64,000 bases of DNA from Lineus longissimus (GCF_910592395.1 NC_088310.1:24383491-24447490); one strand, 5' to 3'. Shown: positions 14,050 to 27,939, numbered from the stretch's first letter. Notes: a model not told the origin generated them from the sequence alone. A program made the numbers and translations.

Positions 14050-14750
14050 TCTTTGGGAGCATCTTGATCGATTTTTCATCGATCAGAAGTATTTTTCTTA
14101 CATTGTAAAATTAATTGAATACTTACACTCTTGTCAGACTTGGCGTTTGCAGGATTAATGGCCCTGATGGCTTCAGAGTTTAAGCAGATAAAAAGCTTTT
14201 GCTTGAAATGCTGTCAACAATGTTAATCTCCACGCCATCGCTGTTACTTTGCTGCCTACAAATGACCCACAACCAACCAAATTATTCATTTCTCTTTTTA
14301 TTGTCTTTCGACTTAATAAATTGGTTGGATGAGTATCAGGCTAAGTGTTGATAATACTTTCACAAATCGCGGGCTGCAGTGGATGAGACCAATGCATTGC
14401 AAACTTGTGCATGGCGTGTGTATTGCTAAAGATTACGTGATTAAAAAAAAAGAGAATTGATAGTTAATAAGAGGTGCTTTTCACCGTATATTCAAGTAAA
14501 ATAATACCGAATTATAAGATAGGAACTTCACTTTCCTGCATCTGAACAAAATAAGTTCGATTATATCTCCTCAGATTGTCCTCGGTTATCTAACGGAAAC
14601 TTGTCTTCTTGATTATTAATCTACATGTAACAATTTACTCAACCTAACTCGCCTTACCGCAGGAAAAAAATGACAGTAAAAAATCTGACAACTGAATATG
14701 ATAACTCCGTGTAGATTCGCTTAGATTCTCGACATATAGTCAACGAACCA
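14050..14750. other. Non-coding, nothing recognised
   Basis: A+T-rich sequence with no supported frame, RNA gene or named repeat. Confidence 0.5.
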
Positions 14751-14753
14751 GCC

Positions 14754-14932
14754 TCACAGATGTGGGTGTAGGACGTGTTCCGAATACACCGATATCAGGG
14801 GACCCCCGTAACTGTCCCTTAGGGGGCCATTCGAACATTCGTTGAATATAAGAAGACACTCCTGGCAATTTTGCCCATTGTCGTTAAAGCACTTCGCAAT
14901 GCAAATCTGTTCCCAGTTTATTTCGCGATGTC
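14754..14932 (-). CDS. Candidate terminal exon of an unrecognised Cys-rich protein
   Basis: On the minus strand a TTCACAG acceptor precedes an open stretch of 58 codons ending in TGA at 14754-14756. The first two bases would complete a codon from an upstream exon (phase 1). The frame contains five cysteines (CIAKC, then NCQEC, then NEC) and ends GGPLISVYSEHVLHPHL. Third positions are fairly G+C-rich for this region, which is why I list it. No upstream exon, signal peptide or polyadenylation signal was identified, and I do not recognise the family. It may be a chance open frame. Confidence 0.22.
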
Positions 14933-15048
14933 CTGTGAATACCAATTGGTCCGTATCTTGTCTGCTTAGCTCTTCGCTTTCAGAGTGTATCGTAGCAGGC
15001 GTTTAAGATAACACCGGTAATTAGTTATTACAGACAGAATACTAATTG

Positions 15049-15354
15049 ATGGAGTATAAATGTCCGGTTATCATTCTCCTTCATTTGACTGGTTACGTGC
15101 CTGCACTGCCGTGTAGACGATGTACACAGTTCATTACAGAAAATGATCACAGAGGTGGCGATGGTAACATCCGCTTGGAAATTATAAAAGCCTGTTGCCC
15201 GGATGAAAAGAGAGACGTACACATCGATGTACACAATGATGCTTTTTCCACTCGGCAACGAACCTGGCAACCATCTTCTACTAAAACGAACTGCCCTCAA
15301 CTGTCTATTTTACAGAAAAGTAATGGAGAACCTTACGTACAATATAGAATGTAA
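15049..15354 (+). CDS. Candidate small Cys-containing (secreted?) protein, 101 aa
   Basis: An intronless frame from ATG at 15049 to TAA at 15352-15354 would encode 101 residues. The N-terminus has a hydrophobic run (CPVIILLHLTGYVPALP) that could act as a weak signal peptide. The rest contains CRRC, ACC and a later single Cys, and is rich in charged residues. A canonical AATAAA lies about 150 bases downstream (near 15507). Alternatively the GTGTAG at 15111-15116 is a splice acceptor and only the part after it is coding. I do not recognise a family. Confidence 0.25.
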   Translation: MEYKCPVIILLHLTGYVPALPCRRCTQFITENDHRGGDGNIRLEIIKACCPDEKRDVHIDVHNDAFSTRQRTWQPSSTKTNCPQLSILQKSNGEPYVQYRM

Positions 15355-15359
15355 AAAGA

Positions 15360-18300
15360 GTGTATATACATATATTTGACAAAGATTATTTGCATTGTTT
15401 TCAATCGGGAATGCTCTTGTTTGTAATTTATTATATATTAAGTGGAATTTGTTGTTTGTAATTTTCTACATATTAACTTCTTGTTACCTTATTTTTTCTT
15501 TTTGCCAAATAAAAGTGGAAGGTAACACTGTGGTTTACAATTATGATATATAGGCTTGGTGTTACCTAAGTTAGAGGCATGTTTGGAAATTTATTGAGTT
15601 TGAAGTGTGAGCAAGTTAACAATGCACTCACCAGTGGATTTCAGTTTATGCACAATATTTCTTTTTTTCAGCAGGATAGAGAATGCCAAAAGGATCAGAA
15701 CACGTTATGATATCACACATAGATTATAATTTCATTTATATTCGTGTTTTGCACTATTAATAATTCTGTTCACTTTTTCTTTCCTTTTCACAAATTTACA
15801 GCAAAAGGTAAAAAAAAGCTTATACGTGTAATATGAAAGAAAGAGAGTAACTCTCTCTTTCAAAATTGGTGTGACTGTGTAGGTAGTCAGTTGTGCTATT
15901 GTGTAGGTGGTCGAGTCCTCAAGCAATAGATAACATCAAATTGGTCGTAATCGTTAGACATGTATCATCTACATTGTTCCATCAATATTAAGGCAACATA
16001 ATTTGAAACATCTCCCACGAATCTTCAATGAATGTGAATTTGATGTTATTTCATTGCTTCCAAAATATTATCAGATTCCAAAGTAATGTCCAACACTTAG
16101 GAAATCCACTTCCCTGCTGAGTTTTTGCCAGTCAATTTAGATGTATGAGAAAGTCAATGTTCATGATAGAACGTGGGGAACACCAAAATACAAGAAATGC
16201 ATACATTCTTATTGGTCAAATTATGCACTAGAGGTAACAGAAAAGTATGCAGCAGTGTTTACCAGGTACGCTGCTAAGGGGCAGCCATCCGAGAGGTTTA
16301 TCTCTCGATATCTTTCCTTACTTTGGAATTGATTACTTCTACTATGTGGTCGATATTCTCGAACCATAGCGGAATTATAGAAGCTGTTAGTGCAATGTAC
16401 GTGAAACGTGTCAGTCACCGTGTAGTATGACCAAGAGGGCAAAGAGTTTTGGCACAAATGCGAAAAGTTAATGAAGTATCTTAAATGGACTAAATCTGTA
16501 ACATATGAGTTTATGGGATGGATTCTGGTTTGTGAATCCAACGTAATCTTTGCCGTGTTTACAAATCCGAATGTCCAATACATACTTCGAACAGAAGTGG
16601 ATGTTCAGAACAAAAATCTCCAAGTTGGATATTTTCGCATTTGGATCTTGACTCCTTGCCTCAATCCTGAACCCTCGCTCATGTAGCTTTCCCTCTTTTC
16701 CTACTTGACCTTGCCTCTGTTCTCATTTTCTTCTTTGTTTACCACTTTGTTTTAGTTATATGGGGAACTGTACATATGAGTCTATATAAACGTGAGTATA
16801 GGAATGGTGTCAATGGATGCTTCACTTGTGGTTGTCTATAATTTTTTATTGCCAAATGTGGGAGCGATGAACATGCCTTTAAATGTAACAAGTGGCAAAT
16901 AGGGGACATTCATTTTCAAATTACGCTATATTCAGAGCTCGATATTTTTCTTAGTTTCAGCTGTAATAATGACATTAAAATATAATATCAGTGAAGTACA
17001 TGTAGCACATGTTTATACTTCTCAAATAAATGTCTCGGTTTGGTTGAACCTTTAATGCCTACTCCGTTCGTCAATAAAGTTAAGAATTCAACTCAAATTA
17101 GAAAAAAATAAGATTTGATTAAACAATAGAAGACAAATATGAAAAGAAAATTGCATGAGCGGCTGATCCGAGCCTCCAGATAGCACGAGGTGATTTTCTC
17201 TGAGTCTGAAAGCTCGAGACCACAGGAACACGATACGGCGAACCGGTATAAATTAGAATGCTGAAAAAAAGAAAAAATATTCGAAGAAAAATATAGAGAG
17301 AAAGATAAATTTTCCCTATGAGCCACGGAATGTTTAAGCACATAAACCTGCATTATTCTTGAGGTCTATAATTGTGGATTTTTTCGCATTACCTTTTTAG
17401 TATCATTTTCAACCCATTTATTTTCATAACCTCATGATTAATATAATGTAAGAATTATTAGGGATAAGCTGCGTGATACTTCAAAACAAAATGTAAGTGA
17501 GTACTGCTATCATTCTGTTCTTCATTCTACAACAATTGACAGCTTCAATTAGAAGTACACTGAGTCTATTCTAAAAACACAATTTCCAGAAGAAGTTGCA
17601 AATTAGCTTACGCAAATGAGCTCTCATTCTAAAATTCAATTATGTTCAAAAATCCTGGAAAGTTGATTAGGCCCCTATCAATTGGCAATTCGATAATTTG
17701 TCCTTTCCGACTGATTGCAAAACAGGGAAAATGATAAAACACATGATTAGTGGCAATCGTTTTTTTAAACTCCGTCACTCACAAAAAACTGACATTGTCA
17801 CAAAACGAGCAGAACTTCTTTATGAACCAAGGCAGTTGCAATCAAGTATACACAGACTAATCATACTCTCCAGTCACAAGAGCAGACCTGTAGTCAAGGT
17901 AAATACCTCGCGAAAGGAAGGACGGAGGTTCAAGGCCCACAGTACAAAACCTATTTCGTCTCGAAGGATTCTATTTTAATTTCAAAATGACCAAATTAGA
18001 TTAATAACCTCACACTGTTTGTTTAATGCCAAATTTTGTGCCAAAAACATATCCATATTTCTCCCACTGTTTTGACAAATTCTCCGTTTCAGGAATGTCG
18101 AAGATAATGCTTTCTTTATTTCAGCGATTATGTTAAGTAGCCAAAGTACATCTATAATCATTCGCACTATCCTACAAATTCGGTGTAACAATTGGTATTT
18201 GAAATTTTACGTGGGCATAAAATATATTCAGCTTGTACGTATTTCCAACTTTTGGGCCAGAGGTTTCCTCGTAAGATTATCATCTGTCACTAAAACCCAT

Positions 18301-21300
18301 CCTACCTGTCCTTGGGTGTGTACACCAATGTTTTAGCAGCTGTGTGTATAGTAGTGAAGCTGGTAATAGCATCTGCATTTTACTTATTGGGGGTAAAAAG
18401 CAAGAGTTATGTGGTAAACTGGGTAACACGTGTGCTATGAGTGTGTCGCCCTTGCTACTCAAGCATTGTAGCTCCCGACTCATATGTCTGATATACGAAA
18501 TCATGTTGGTATTGATTTTGTGTGCCGATTCATTTTCTTGTTTCATTACTGTCCAAAATCGACATTGTTATATCAAATTCAGCAAAAGAAACGCCGGCTA
18601 CCGCAAATAGATCTGAATGTGCAGCTCTTTGAATACTGCCCTCAAAAGTTAATAATTTAATGTAGCTATTTTCAAGAATGAACACACATTTTTTTTCCTC
18701 AGCTTTCCTTCTCCCTGAATGGATGTTACCTCCGCATACAATATTCATTGTTGTTGTCGCTGGTCCTACACGCCTGAGTCAGCTTCAGCCGCTTCTTCTC
18801 TTCACCACCAAACTGATTGTGAACTATGCGCGTCACTTTGCACTAGCCACTTTGCTTAATGTGAGGGTACGGTTTGTAAAGTAGTGTCATCCTTTGTGCA
18901 ACTGTCTTTCCATTGCAGCTTATCAATGAAGACCAATTCATTATTCGAGCCTAATCAGCCGAAATAAGGAAGATACTTTTTTTATAGGCTGTGAAAAATT
19001 TAAACGGTTAAAACACGATGCAAAATTGGAAGCTTTTTAATAATTACTCTTGGACAAATGCTGCCAAAGATGGAGCTCGAGCCGATTTATTTTTCATTCC
19101 GTTACCGTTATTCTCACTTTAGTGTTTTGCAACAGATTAGTGAGAAAAAAATATATCTATAACTAGAAAACGAGACGAGTGACTACATGTATAAACACGA
19201 CACCCATAACAATATTTTGATTGTGATCCAGCAATGGGATGTGATTTCTGATATTTAAAATTACTCAGTACATGTATAATTAGTTGTTGATGCATTATGT
19301 CATTCGCAAAGGTAAGTATGTTTCTCATGTTTACTAAAAGTTGTTCAAATATCAAGCCTGTGACAAAGCTTTAATGAGGTCAAGACAAAAATCAATCTGA
19401 TCACAACAATATACGTCAACAACCAACCATATGTACAAATCATATAACAGAGTTGTGGTCGAACGCAGTTAATGTAACATTAACATCGAGTCACTCCGAA
19501 GGTGAAAAGATGGAATCGCTCTAAAGTCTCACTAAGCTGTGGAAGCCGTATTAAAGTCGTAATATCATTCACGCCAATTTACTTTCTCGAAGTACGGACA
19601 ACTTGCAACCTGTCTGAGACTTCCTCAGGGAGTAAACATATTCTTGGATTGAGATTACCCTTGGGTTGAGAATGAGACTAATGCTCCTGCTTGCTGAATT
19701 CACCTAATGAAATAACCAGACGCGCCCAACCTTTGCCTGGAAAAACTAACATCATATGTCACAACGTTCCACCTAATAAATGATGCTTCAATGCCTTTTC
19801 AAAACATATTTATTAATCAACAACGCCGCAATAACTGCAATGTCGATGCAGTTTGCTAACTAGGTGTGTCAAATTTAGTTGTGCGGTTATATGAAGTGAA
19901 TTAATGGTCAAGGGCGGGGTTCACCGATCAATATTTTTCGTGTGCATGGTGCATTGAGGTGATTTTATAGCGCAAAACTGGCTGTTATTTAATTAGTTTA
20001 TCAGCGACATAGAGTAGGATGATGGTAGCATGATTTACATCAATTGGTTCAATTGATGAGAATCCTTAGGTGATAGCATGCGTACCCCGGCCCCTCCACG
20101 ATTTTTCCTTCCAATTTTCATCCTTGACACAAATTTTGGATGAGTTAAAAAATATCTAGAAAAAGGCTAGGTTTATTTGACTTAACAATAGGCGTTGGCA
20201 AGAAACTTGCGTTACTCCTCTAAATCTCGTGGGAGTACGGCATCTATTTTTGTCGCTTGATAATTATGTTTTGATAAAAATGAGTGGTCGTAATCAGAAT
20301 ATGCCTTAAACATGCGATTTTGAGTGGTCAGTAGCTGAGTGCATTTTAATTATTAAACCAATGATATTAAACAGGCGCTAGTCACGAACTTCAGATAGGA
20401 ATAGTTTCCATGGAAAGACACTTCTGATTCATTATTAACCACTGAAGGTTTGACGAGAGTATTCAATACCAGTCTTGCGCATGTACGTTTTACCTACTTC
20501 ATTATGATGGCTTATAGTGTAAACATAATGTAATATTTTGCTGTCAAGACTAGCATGTCCTACCTAATCAAAAATGCCAGGTATCAGCACAAATTGAAAA
20601 ATTAATTGTGTAGGTTTGCCGTGTTTCAGCTGACTCAATCGATAACACACAACGTCCTGATAAATTGAATACAAAAAATGGTTGAAAAGAACCTCTTCCA
20701 TCAAATCAAAACAGACCAACTCATATTGATACGTCAGAATTGATTTTGGCTATATCTTGTGATCAGCGTATTTTATCATGCTTAAAGAAAAGTCTCCAGC
20801 AATCAAATTCATTTTGAGAAGTGAAAAATTGATTTGCGAATTTGCCTACTCTTTTTTGTCGTGTTTACAGCTTTACACACCGATTAGGTTATGTATCAAT
20901 CTCCTAGCCTAGCCATTGGTAACGGTTGCTAAGTGATACTTGCACCGTGTGCTGATACATTTTGCCTCTTCCGGGTGGGCCGAGGCAAATGAAGCGGAGT
21001 CCTCTCATTGGGAGATTGGTTAATTATGTAAAGTTTGGCCATTTCTCGTTGGGATGTACATGGCTTACCTTGTTTATTCATCCATGATTGATTCAAGAGA
21101 ACATTCATTGAACTAACTTAAACTTTTTAACAAGATATTTCCATCCCGAACAACACCGTGATGGTGCGAGTGGTTTCTTACGCAGGCGACCGATGCATGT
21201 ATCTGCAGTGTGATTTACTCATAAAACACAGTGGGCGTCAATAAACAGGAACGGTCAAACGAAATCCTGCATTGATTCAATTTTGCATAAGCTGATCCCT

Positions 21301-22010
21301 TTTGCGAAAATGAGTTGGTCAAACGAAATATTGAAGGGATAATGGTATTACTTAGGCTTACTGGGCATCTGTGACTGCGCTAAGTTGGTTAGAGCCGCCC
21401 AAGATACTCCACTGAAGGTGTAATGCGTAGAAGGTAACTAAAAACCACCAAGGCGTCTTCAATTTGCACTTCTTTGTGATGTGATGCTCGCAGCCAAAAA
21501 AGTTCAGCAGGGTTTGTCATGTGGGAACACCAGTAAAAGCAATCCTATCCTTTTGCAAAAACTGACGTGGGTATGAATTATTCTAAGATCGAGACTGGTA
21601 AACGCTTTAACTGTCATTGTCGGAGGGACTACGTTTCTTTTAAAGAAATATCAATGCTGTGCTATTCTTGGGCTACAATCAACTTTTTTATCAATGATGG
21701 TAGGTTTTTTTTCGATTCTCCACACAGGCCAAAGGTTGATCCAAAGCGTCAGCAACTTAACAATGTGATAATAATGCTCAGTGTGGATAGAATTCTAGCG
21801 ACAGCGGGGTACATAACACTTGCGAAAGTGGCATATAAGGCAAAGAAATTCACCTCCTTCGAAAAAAAGTACGATGGCGAATGATAGAGTTGAAGACAAT
21901 CATGCTGAATAGCATTCTGTGAAAAACACTTCAAACATCAAAACATTCGACACTCATCGTGCGCCTACGTTTTCTCATAAGCAAACATTGCCTTCGTCAT
22001 TATGATGATG
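15360..22010. other. Gene-poor DNA, no supported gene
   Basis: Frames on both strands are short and without family motifs; the longest, about 120 codons on the minus strand near 16221-16583, has no supporting signal. A nearly palindromic AGAGAGTAACTCTCT lies near 15850. No RNA gene recognised. Confidence 0.5.
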
Positions 22011-22020
22011 TCAAAACACC

Positions 22021-22526
22021 TATAAAAGCCGCCGATTTTAACTCTGCCGTCGTCGCACTCGACTCATTGTCAGATTTGCTCAATATACCTATTTTATCGC
22101 CGCAGTAATGGGTGGTCCGACCGGTAGCAATATCCTGTCGAACGGCATCTCCCTCTTAAGTTTGTCTCATCAGTTTACTGTTCATATTGGTGTTGTTCAA
22201 ATAGCTCTTGATCAATATTAGCAAACTTGTGTAAAGATCATCGGATAATACATAAGGGAAAACACGGAGAAGTTTCTTTTTCATCTTAAAAAGTCCTTAT
22301 TGTACTGCAATTTTGATCAGAATGGCATTTACAATGTAACGACTTTTACATCTGTACTCTTCATGTTTGTGACACCGCCAAATATCCCGCTGCGTCACGT
22401 CATGCCGAGTGATTTATATACACGTGCGCAACAGTTAAGAAATGCGTAACCATAGTCACTGCAAGTCAGTGGGCGTTGCATCTTGACACCGATTTGACAC
22501 TTCGACTCTAAACGACAGCAGATATG
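22021..22526 (+). promoter_or_regulatory. Candidate TATA promoters and short first exon
   Basis: Two TATA elements lie 395 bases apart: TATAAAAG at 22021 and TATATA at 22415, the second beside a CACGTG E-box. About 95 bases after the second, ATGGCA at 22521-22526 is followed directly by GTAAGT, a near-consensus donor. This could be a first exon coding only Met-Ala in phase 0. No acceptor exon could be joined to it with confidence, and it does not match the phase needed by the prohormone-4-like exon at 29918. Confidence 0.3.
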
Positions 22527-22529
22527 GCA

Positions 22530-25500
22530 GTAAGTATCATCTTAACAGGAGTATTGTAGATGCAGTCGGGGCCAACACGAAAAAAGTTTATTTCCCTTGT
22601 CAGGCTTCATCATGTTCGCCATGATTGTGTAAATTCGCACAAAAACATGATTTGCTGAGACTCACGTAAAAGCAGGATCAATAGTACAATCACAGTCCTG
22701 CATGTATTTTCATCAGCCACCAGAGGGTACACTTCCAGTGAGAGCATCTGGCGATTAATGGCTTTAATATTACAGGGCTTTCATTCATAATATGGTAGTG
22801 CAAAAAATGAATTGACTAAACTATTGGTGTCTTTAAAATTAAGCAACGCCAAAATATCACTCAAATTTCTTCGGTTTATTATCAGGTTCGTCTGAAAATA
22901 CTTTCTTGAATTTCTCAAAATGCATTCTAATTTGAGATATTGAATTTGAGATTTCTGTCTGATTGATGATGAAATATCAAATTTGAATGAATAATTTACA
23001 GCAGCAAATTTGGCAAACCAAATATATTAGAATATATTTCAAGACCACCTTGATGATAAACCAAAGAAATTAGAGTGATATGTTGGTGCAGATTTTTTTT
23101 AAAGCTACAAATGGTTAGATCAATTTTATCTTTCCACTACCATTTTTTAAATGAAAGCCTATTGATACAGTAGTAAGGCAACTGGACACTTTGAGTGTGG
23201 ACCTTACCATCCGCACCTTTGACAAACTGATAACTTTCCTCGGAGTGTAGCTTACTCCATGTTGTCTGTGGAGAATGTCGTGCTAACCAATCATTCTCAA
23301 TAGCATTCCGCGAAGATGACGTCACTGCAGATGCTGCCCTCTATTTCCCCATCGCTGAATTACAGGCAATGTCGGACAAACATGCGGTTTCGTAATGGAT
23401 TCAGGCTTTCTAACTAGGGCAATTGGATTCAATCTGGCACATGTCCGAGTGTTGGAAATACTACATAATTGTTCTGAATATTTCTCTCTCTATGGTATCA
23501 TTCATGCTAAAAACAATGCAGGGTCAAAGATAATTGACTTCGAAATAAGCTCAAATGCGTAGAAATAAGTGTCGATGTCCGACTGTCACGTGACTAAAAC
23601 GTCATCAATATCTTATTCAAATGACCTTGTGAGCTATAAATAGTAACATCGCGGAATGCTATAGAGTACGTAGTGATCAAATGCACAGATTCCAGAGCGA
23701 TGGTAACACAGACACATGGCAAATTAGGAGAACAAAACATTCTCTCCGTACTTTTTCCCTAACCCCTAATTACGTACGACTTTCATTAGTACATCGTCAA
23801 CAACATTGAAGAAAAAATGATATTGCAGCTTCTTCGAGTATGCTGAGTACGCGTCACTCATAAAGAAATATAGGTGGCCATTCACTATCTCAGAGGCGAT
23901 CCTCATGTGAGTGAGACCTCAATGTGCACGAGTTTGCTTTAGGCATTAGGTATATCCTCGCCTTCACCCTTGGATCGGACCATCAGGGATTTTTTTCTTG
24001 CTTCAGCAATCGGATCATCTCTACTCGGCTCCGGTCGCTTTACCAAGGGAGTTGATAAGTTGTGTTATCGATATAAATTACATTTGTGTCGGGATGACGG
24101 ATGGTAGCCACCAACAGGTACTAAATCGTTGAATAATCTGAGTAGAACACGAGGTTGATACCGTGTATTATTGATAGGGCGGCATAGTAAAGTGCACTAG
24201 TCGTCAGAACGACGCAGGCTCTCCAGAAGAAGATCTTTACTGCTTCCCGCAGATACCACTTTCCACCATATTTAATCTGGCCATTATTACCACCATTCGT
24301 TACCATCCGCGGACAGAATGCCGAATCAGAAAATTGCGTCACCAATCCAAGGTCGAAAGTCCAGATACAATTTAAAAAAATTTAAGTTATGATCTAATAT
24401 TCAGTTTGTGTACATGGACATGTTCATGTACATTCGTTAACAGATTCTTTGTAAGGATCTCAACTAAGAATCTAACAAGATCTTGTTACGTATGTGAATG
24501 TTCATGCACACGTAACTGAATAGTAAGATCCTAGCTAAAAATCATATCCCATTCTGTATTTTCGACCTGGGATACCATCGCAGACGTTTCCACCAATCAT
24601 TCTAGCGTTGTACTTAGTTAATTCATGAAGTTCAGAAACGTGTTTCCGGCAGCCTAATAATGTTATCTATGTTGCAGCAGCACGATTAGTTAGTTATTAA
24701 GAGTATTTGGAGAACAAGCGGGAGAGAAAGACGGGTTTAATTGAGTAATCAGGTTCATTCGTGAGCGCACGCTTCTTTATCTACTTCAGAACTGATTTGT
24801 CGTGATGATGCACATAATGAGCCTTGCACTATGAAAAGTCATGTAGACGTCCCGTCAGCCCCGTCAGTTTGACAGCGATCGCGAGTTTTCAGTTGTTTGG
24901 TACCCAATGTCGACAAAGTATGAGGGGGAGACAACTCTTGAAATCAAATTTCCAACTTTCAACTGAGACTCAGACGGAAACGAGAGAGACGGCGACTGGC
25001 CTTTTTCGCTCTTTTGTGATACAAGACTTATATCCTTAGAATGGTTTGACATCACTCATCTTTTGCGAAGAAGCCTTTGCTATGAAAACAATTCGAATAA
25101 GAGTGCGCTGTCGATGTTGATAAAGAATGTGACGTAGCCACACTGCTGGGGGTCAAGAGACAGCGATAGAGCCGTCACGAATAACCCTCATCGGTGATAG
25201 GCTTGAGGAATGTGGTCGTGTCTCCCAAGATACTGTCATGTCAGATTCCAAGACCATCTGCTATCAATTATTCAGTAAGAACGTCCAAAGATACTCGTGA
25301 GGATTCAACCTTCCACGACATAGCGCACGAAATAACCCGACAAGAGCCTATTATTACAACAGATTACCTCTCAAATACCCAGGAGGGTTCCCTGGGTTGC
25401 AGTGACAAAGCTGTCATATATTCGATCGTGGAGAGCATATATATCTTCCCAGAACCTACTGAGAAGTCTTTTCCTTCTTACAGTCTCGACAGACACTCCG

Positions 25501-25670
25501 CCACTAACGTGATGAGTCCATGTATATCTAAGTTTTGGTCGCGCTTCTCGGGATCGAAATGACCGATCACAGCGCCGGTAATTCGGCATGATTTCCTGAT
25601 AAAGCATGTCGCAGAGATACCAAAGTAGGAATCTAGAAAGTATGACACAAGCCACAAAACATAATTTTGT
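22530..25670. other. Gene-poor DNA, no supported gene
   Basis: No domain-bearing frame. A TATAAATAG with a nearby CACGTG sits around 23595-23643 but leads only to a 21-codon frame. The stretch 24400-24540 is rich in ACATG/CATGT words that form weak inverted repeats. Confidence 0.45.
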
Positions 25671-25677
25671 CATTGGG

Positions 25678-25842
25678 ACCGCCAAATCTAGTGGTCGTGG
25701 TCTGGGTACCGGGGTGGTCGTGTTACCGGGGGCCTTGTAATGGTAATTAGAGAGGAAACCATTCGGGACCAGCGATTCTTGGTCGTCATAGCGGTGTGGT
25801 CGCGTTACCGGGGTGGTCGCCAACCCGGGGTTCCACTGTACT
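25678..25842. repeat. Degenerate GGTGGTCG repeat block
   Basis: The phrase GGTGGTCG(T/C)GTTACCGGGG recurs with variations, and the block ends CAACCCGGGGTTCCACTGTA. The repeated G+C-rich units in A+T-rich DNA look like part of a dispersed non-autonomous element. No terminal repeats or coding capacity were identified. Confidence 0.5.
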
Positions 25843-25844
25843 AC

Positions 25845-27870
25845 ATGATGTGATTTCCCAAATGTGGATTTTAATTGACTCTTCAAAATGACTTATTAGC
25901 ACCGTGGTTACCTCGAGAGGTTCAAGTTCCAGGTTGAAGTTGCATCTTAACATGCTAGACTGAGACTGCAAAGCCCTTGGTGTCAGGGCCATCGGTACGC
26001 TTCCCAAGAAAGGTGAGATTTTGGACTTAGTAAAGTGCGATGATGATGTCAAATGGTGCCAAGTTTGGGCTTAAATTGTTTTTCCATCCAGCTCATTTCT
26101 TTCGGGATAGGTTTACCTTCCCAACAACGGGTCAAGCAACGTATGTTCGAGTCTACCATGTTGAATATTCACAGGAATTAGAACTACATGATGAGTACAG
26201 AAACCAGAGTGTGTCCAAACCAGTATTCAATGTCTTAACCTCCCACGGTCTCGAGTTTGGGACCCGAATGTTCTGGCTGTCATATTTTAGACAGTCTGGC
26301 CGTGTACATATGACATAAATCTCGCGGTTCCATAGCCAATATCGCTATGCGATCTATAACCAAGTAGTTGGTACATCAGTGTAAGATGACAAATGAGCGT
26401 CTAAATTGGTGTCCAATCGACAAAAGTCATAACCCGACACTTCCAACCGACACATGCGCCTCAAGTGCATGATTAAAGGCCAATCTTTCTTTCTAATCAG
26501 ATTTTGAAGAAACCCAGACGAATCAGCAGTCGAAAGATGTGCTGGGTGATTTAGGTAAAATTCTAGGCAGCTCAAAATAAATCGGCCTTTGAATACACAT
26601 TCTCATTTCTTTGCCATTTTATCAGCTTTCGGGTTTGGTGGAAAAATTACTCCCATCTCTAGAAAGAAGGGAAAGCAACTGGGCATAAGGTCCAACAGTT
26701 TTAAATATCCCTATCCACCTGTGAGAATAACACTCACACAGGCTTTTGGATAAAACACAAAAGCTCATTTTCAGAAGAAGCACCAAAAATAATTATATCT
26801 GAGAAGCACAGAGCTGAATTTATATTGCAACTGATTTATTTCATGCGACCGATGTCATCTTTGTCAGCAACAACCCCAGCACTCTCTCGCTGTCTCCCCA
26901 TCCCGGTGTCTTAAAGTATCATTTCCCTCTCTAATCAAACGGAACAAGATCTCCTGCCCCCGGCTACACAAGATTGGTACCCGCCACCAATGTTGTGATC
27001 TCAATCAATTCCATATTACAAGTTTAAGTAGACGTTATTGTCTACTATTTATCATGATTTGAGCTCAAGTACTCGTCCGCGGTCGCTTCCGCCGAGTGGC
27101 CCGAAGATACAGACTAACGATATAATGGTCACTAGAAATGCACTTACGGAAATGTTGGCTGACAATGGCGAACTTCAGGGCGTTGTTATGCGAGCTAACC
27201 AGCAAGTTAGTTTTGTTTTATTGGCTGTCTACATTCATTTCCAGCTCCCTCCGAAAGCGGTAGTAACCGCCACTCATGATATTTCAGTCTGGCCAACTTC
27301 GAATTAAGGGATCGTCATATATTTCGCAGGAGCTTGTCAGTGTCTGCCAAGTGCAGAGACGCAACACATAACAAACAAGTAAAAAAGAAAGGTTGTGGTC
27401 AAGATACTGGGTTGAAAAAAGAGGAGGTTTTGGTCGGGATATTACCAGGGTTGATAAAATAAAGTACATTGAATAGCAGAAAAGAAGGTTGGTCAAGATG
27501 AGTTGTGATATTTTAGTACAATGAAGACCAAAAAAGATAGTGCCTATTGACTTTTCTAGACATGATAAAAGTGAACTCTCAAGTGAACATTCTCCAAATT
27601 GTATATTTCATACAATAACATAGAACGAATTCGCTGGTAATTTCATGGCTTACGTATACTGTGGTTATACATTACATATGTCTTGCGATATCAAGAATTT
27701 GTGAAAAAGAGCCTTAAAAGACGAATGAATTTCAATGGAACAGTTCCCCCAGTTCGTCTTCCTTGTCATTTGCATCAAGATTAATGCTGACAAGAAACCA
27801 GTGTCAAACTGTTGAAATTATTGTGTTGCTTAATTATTAATTTGAGTTCAGAAAATTGGATTTATTTCGT
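25845..27870. other. Gene-poor DNA, no supported gene
   Basis: Several frames of 70-90 codons exist on both strands, but none has a recognisable domain, and no exon could be linked to the downstream peptide-hormone gene. Confidence 0.45.
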
Positions 27871-27876
27871 TCAGAG

Positions 27877-27936
27877 TATAAAAGGTGTTTTTAGAATTCA
27901 TCGGGGCGCCAGTACAGAAATCTGCAGCTGGAGACG
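27877..27936 (+). promoter_or_regulatory. TATA box and short non-coding first exon candidate
   Basis: TATAAAAGG at 27877-27885 is a strong TATA match. About 30 bases on, around 27907, is a plausible start of transcription. A stretch without ATG ends in GAGACG followed by the consensus-like donor GTGAGTG at 27937. It lies 2 kb upstream of the prohormone-4-like coding exons on the same strand and could be their 5' non-coding exon. The link is inferred from position only. Confidence 0.4.
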
Positions 27937-27939
27937 GTG

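Noticed and set aside
16221-16583. 120-codon minus-strand frame overlapping plus-strand frames
   Set aside because: No family features; overlapping frames on both strands suggest chance.
21370-21440. GCGCTAAGTTGGTTAGAGCC, similar to a tRNA A box/D arm
   Set aside because: No B box or T arm at the proper distance.
23636-23720. TATAAATAG with a short ATG frame downstream
   Set aside because: Only 21 codons and no linked exons; TATA-like words are common in this A+T-rich DNA.
25371-25886. 171-codon minus-strand frame
   Set aside because: It runs through the GGTGGTCG repeat block; the length comes from stop-poor G+C-rich repeat sequence.
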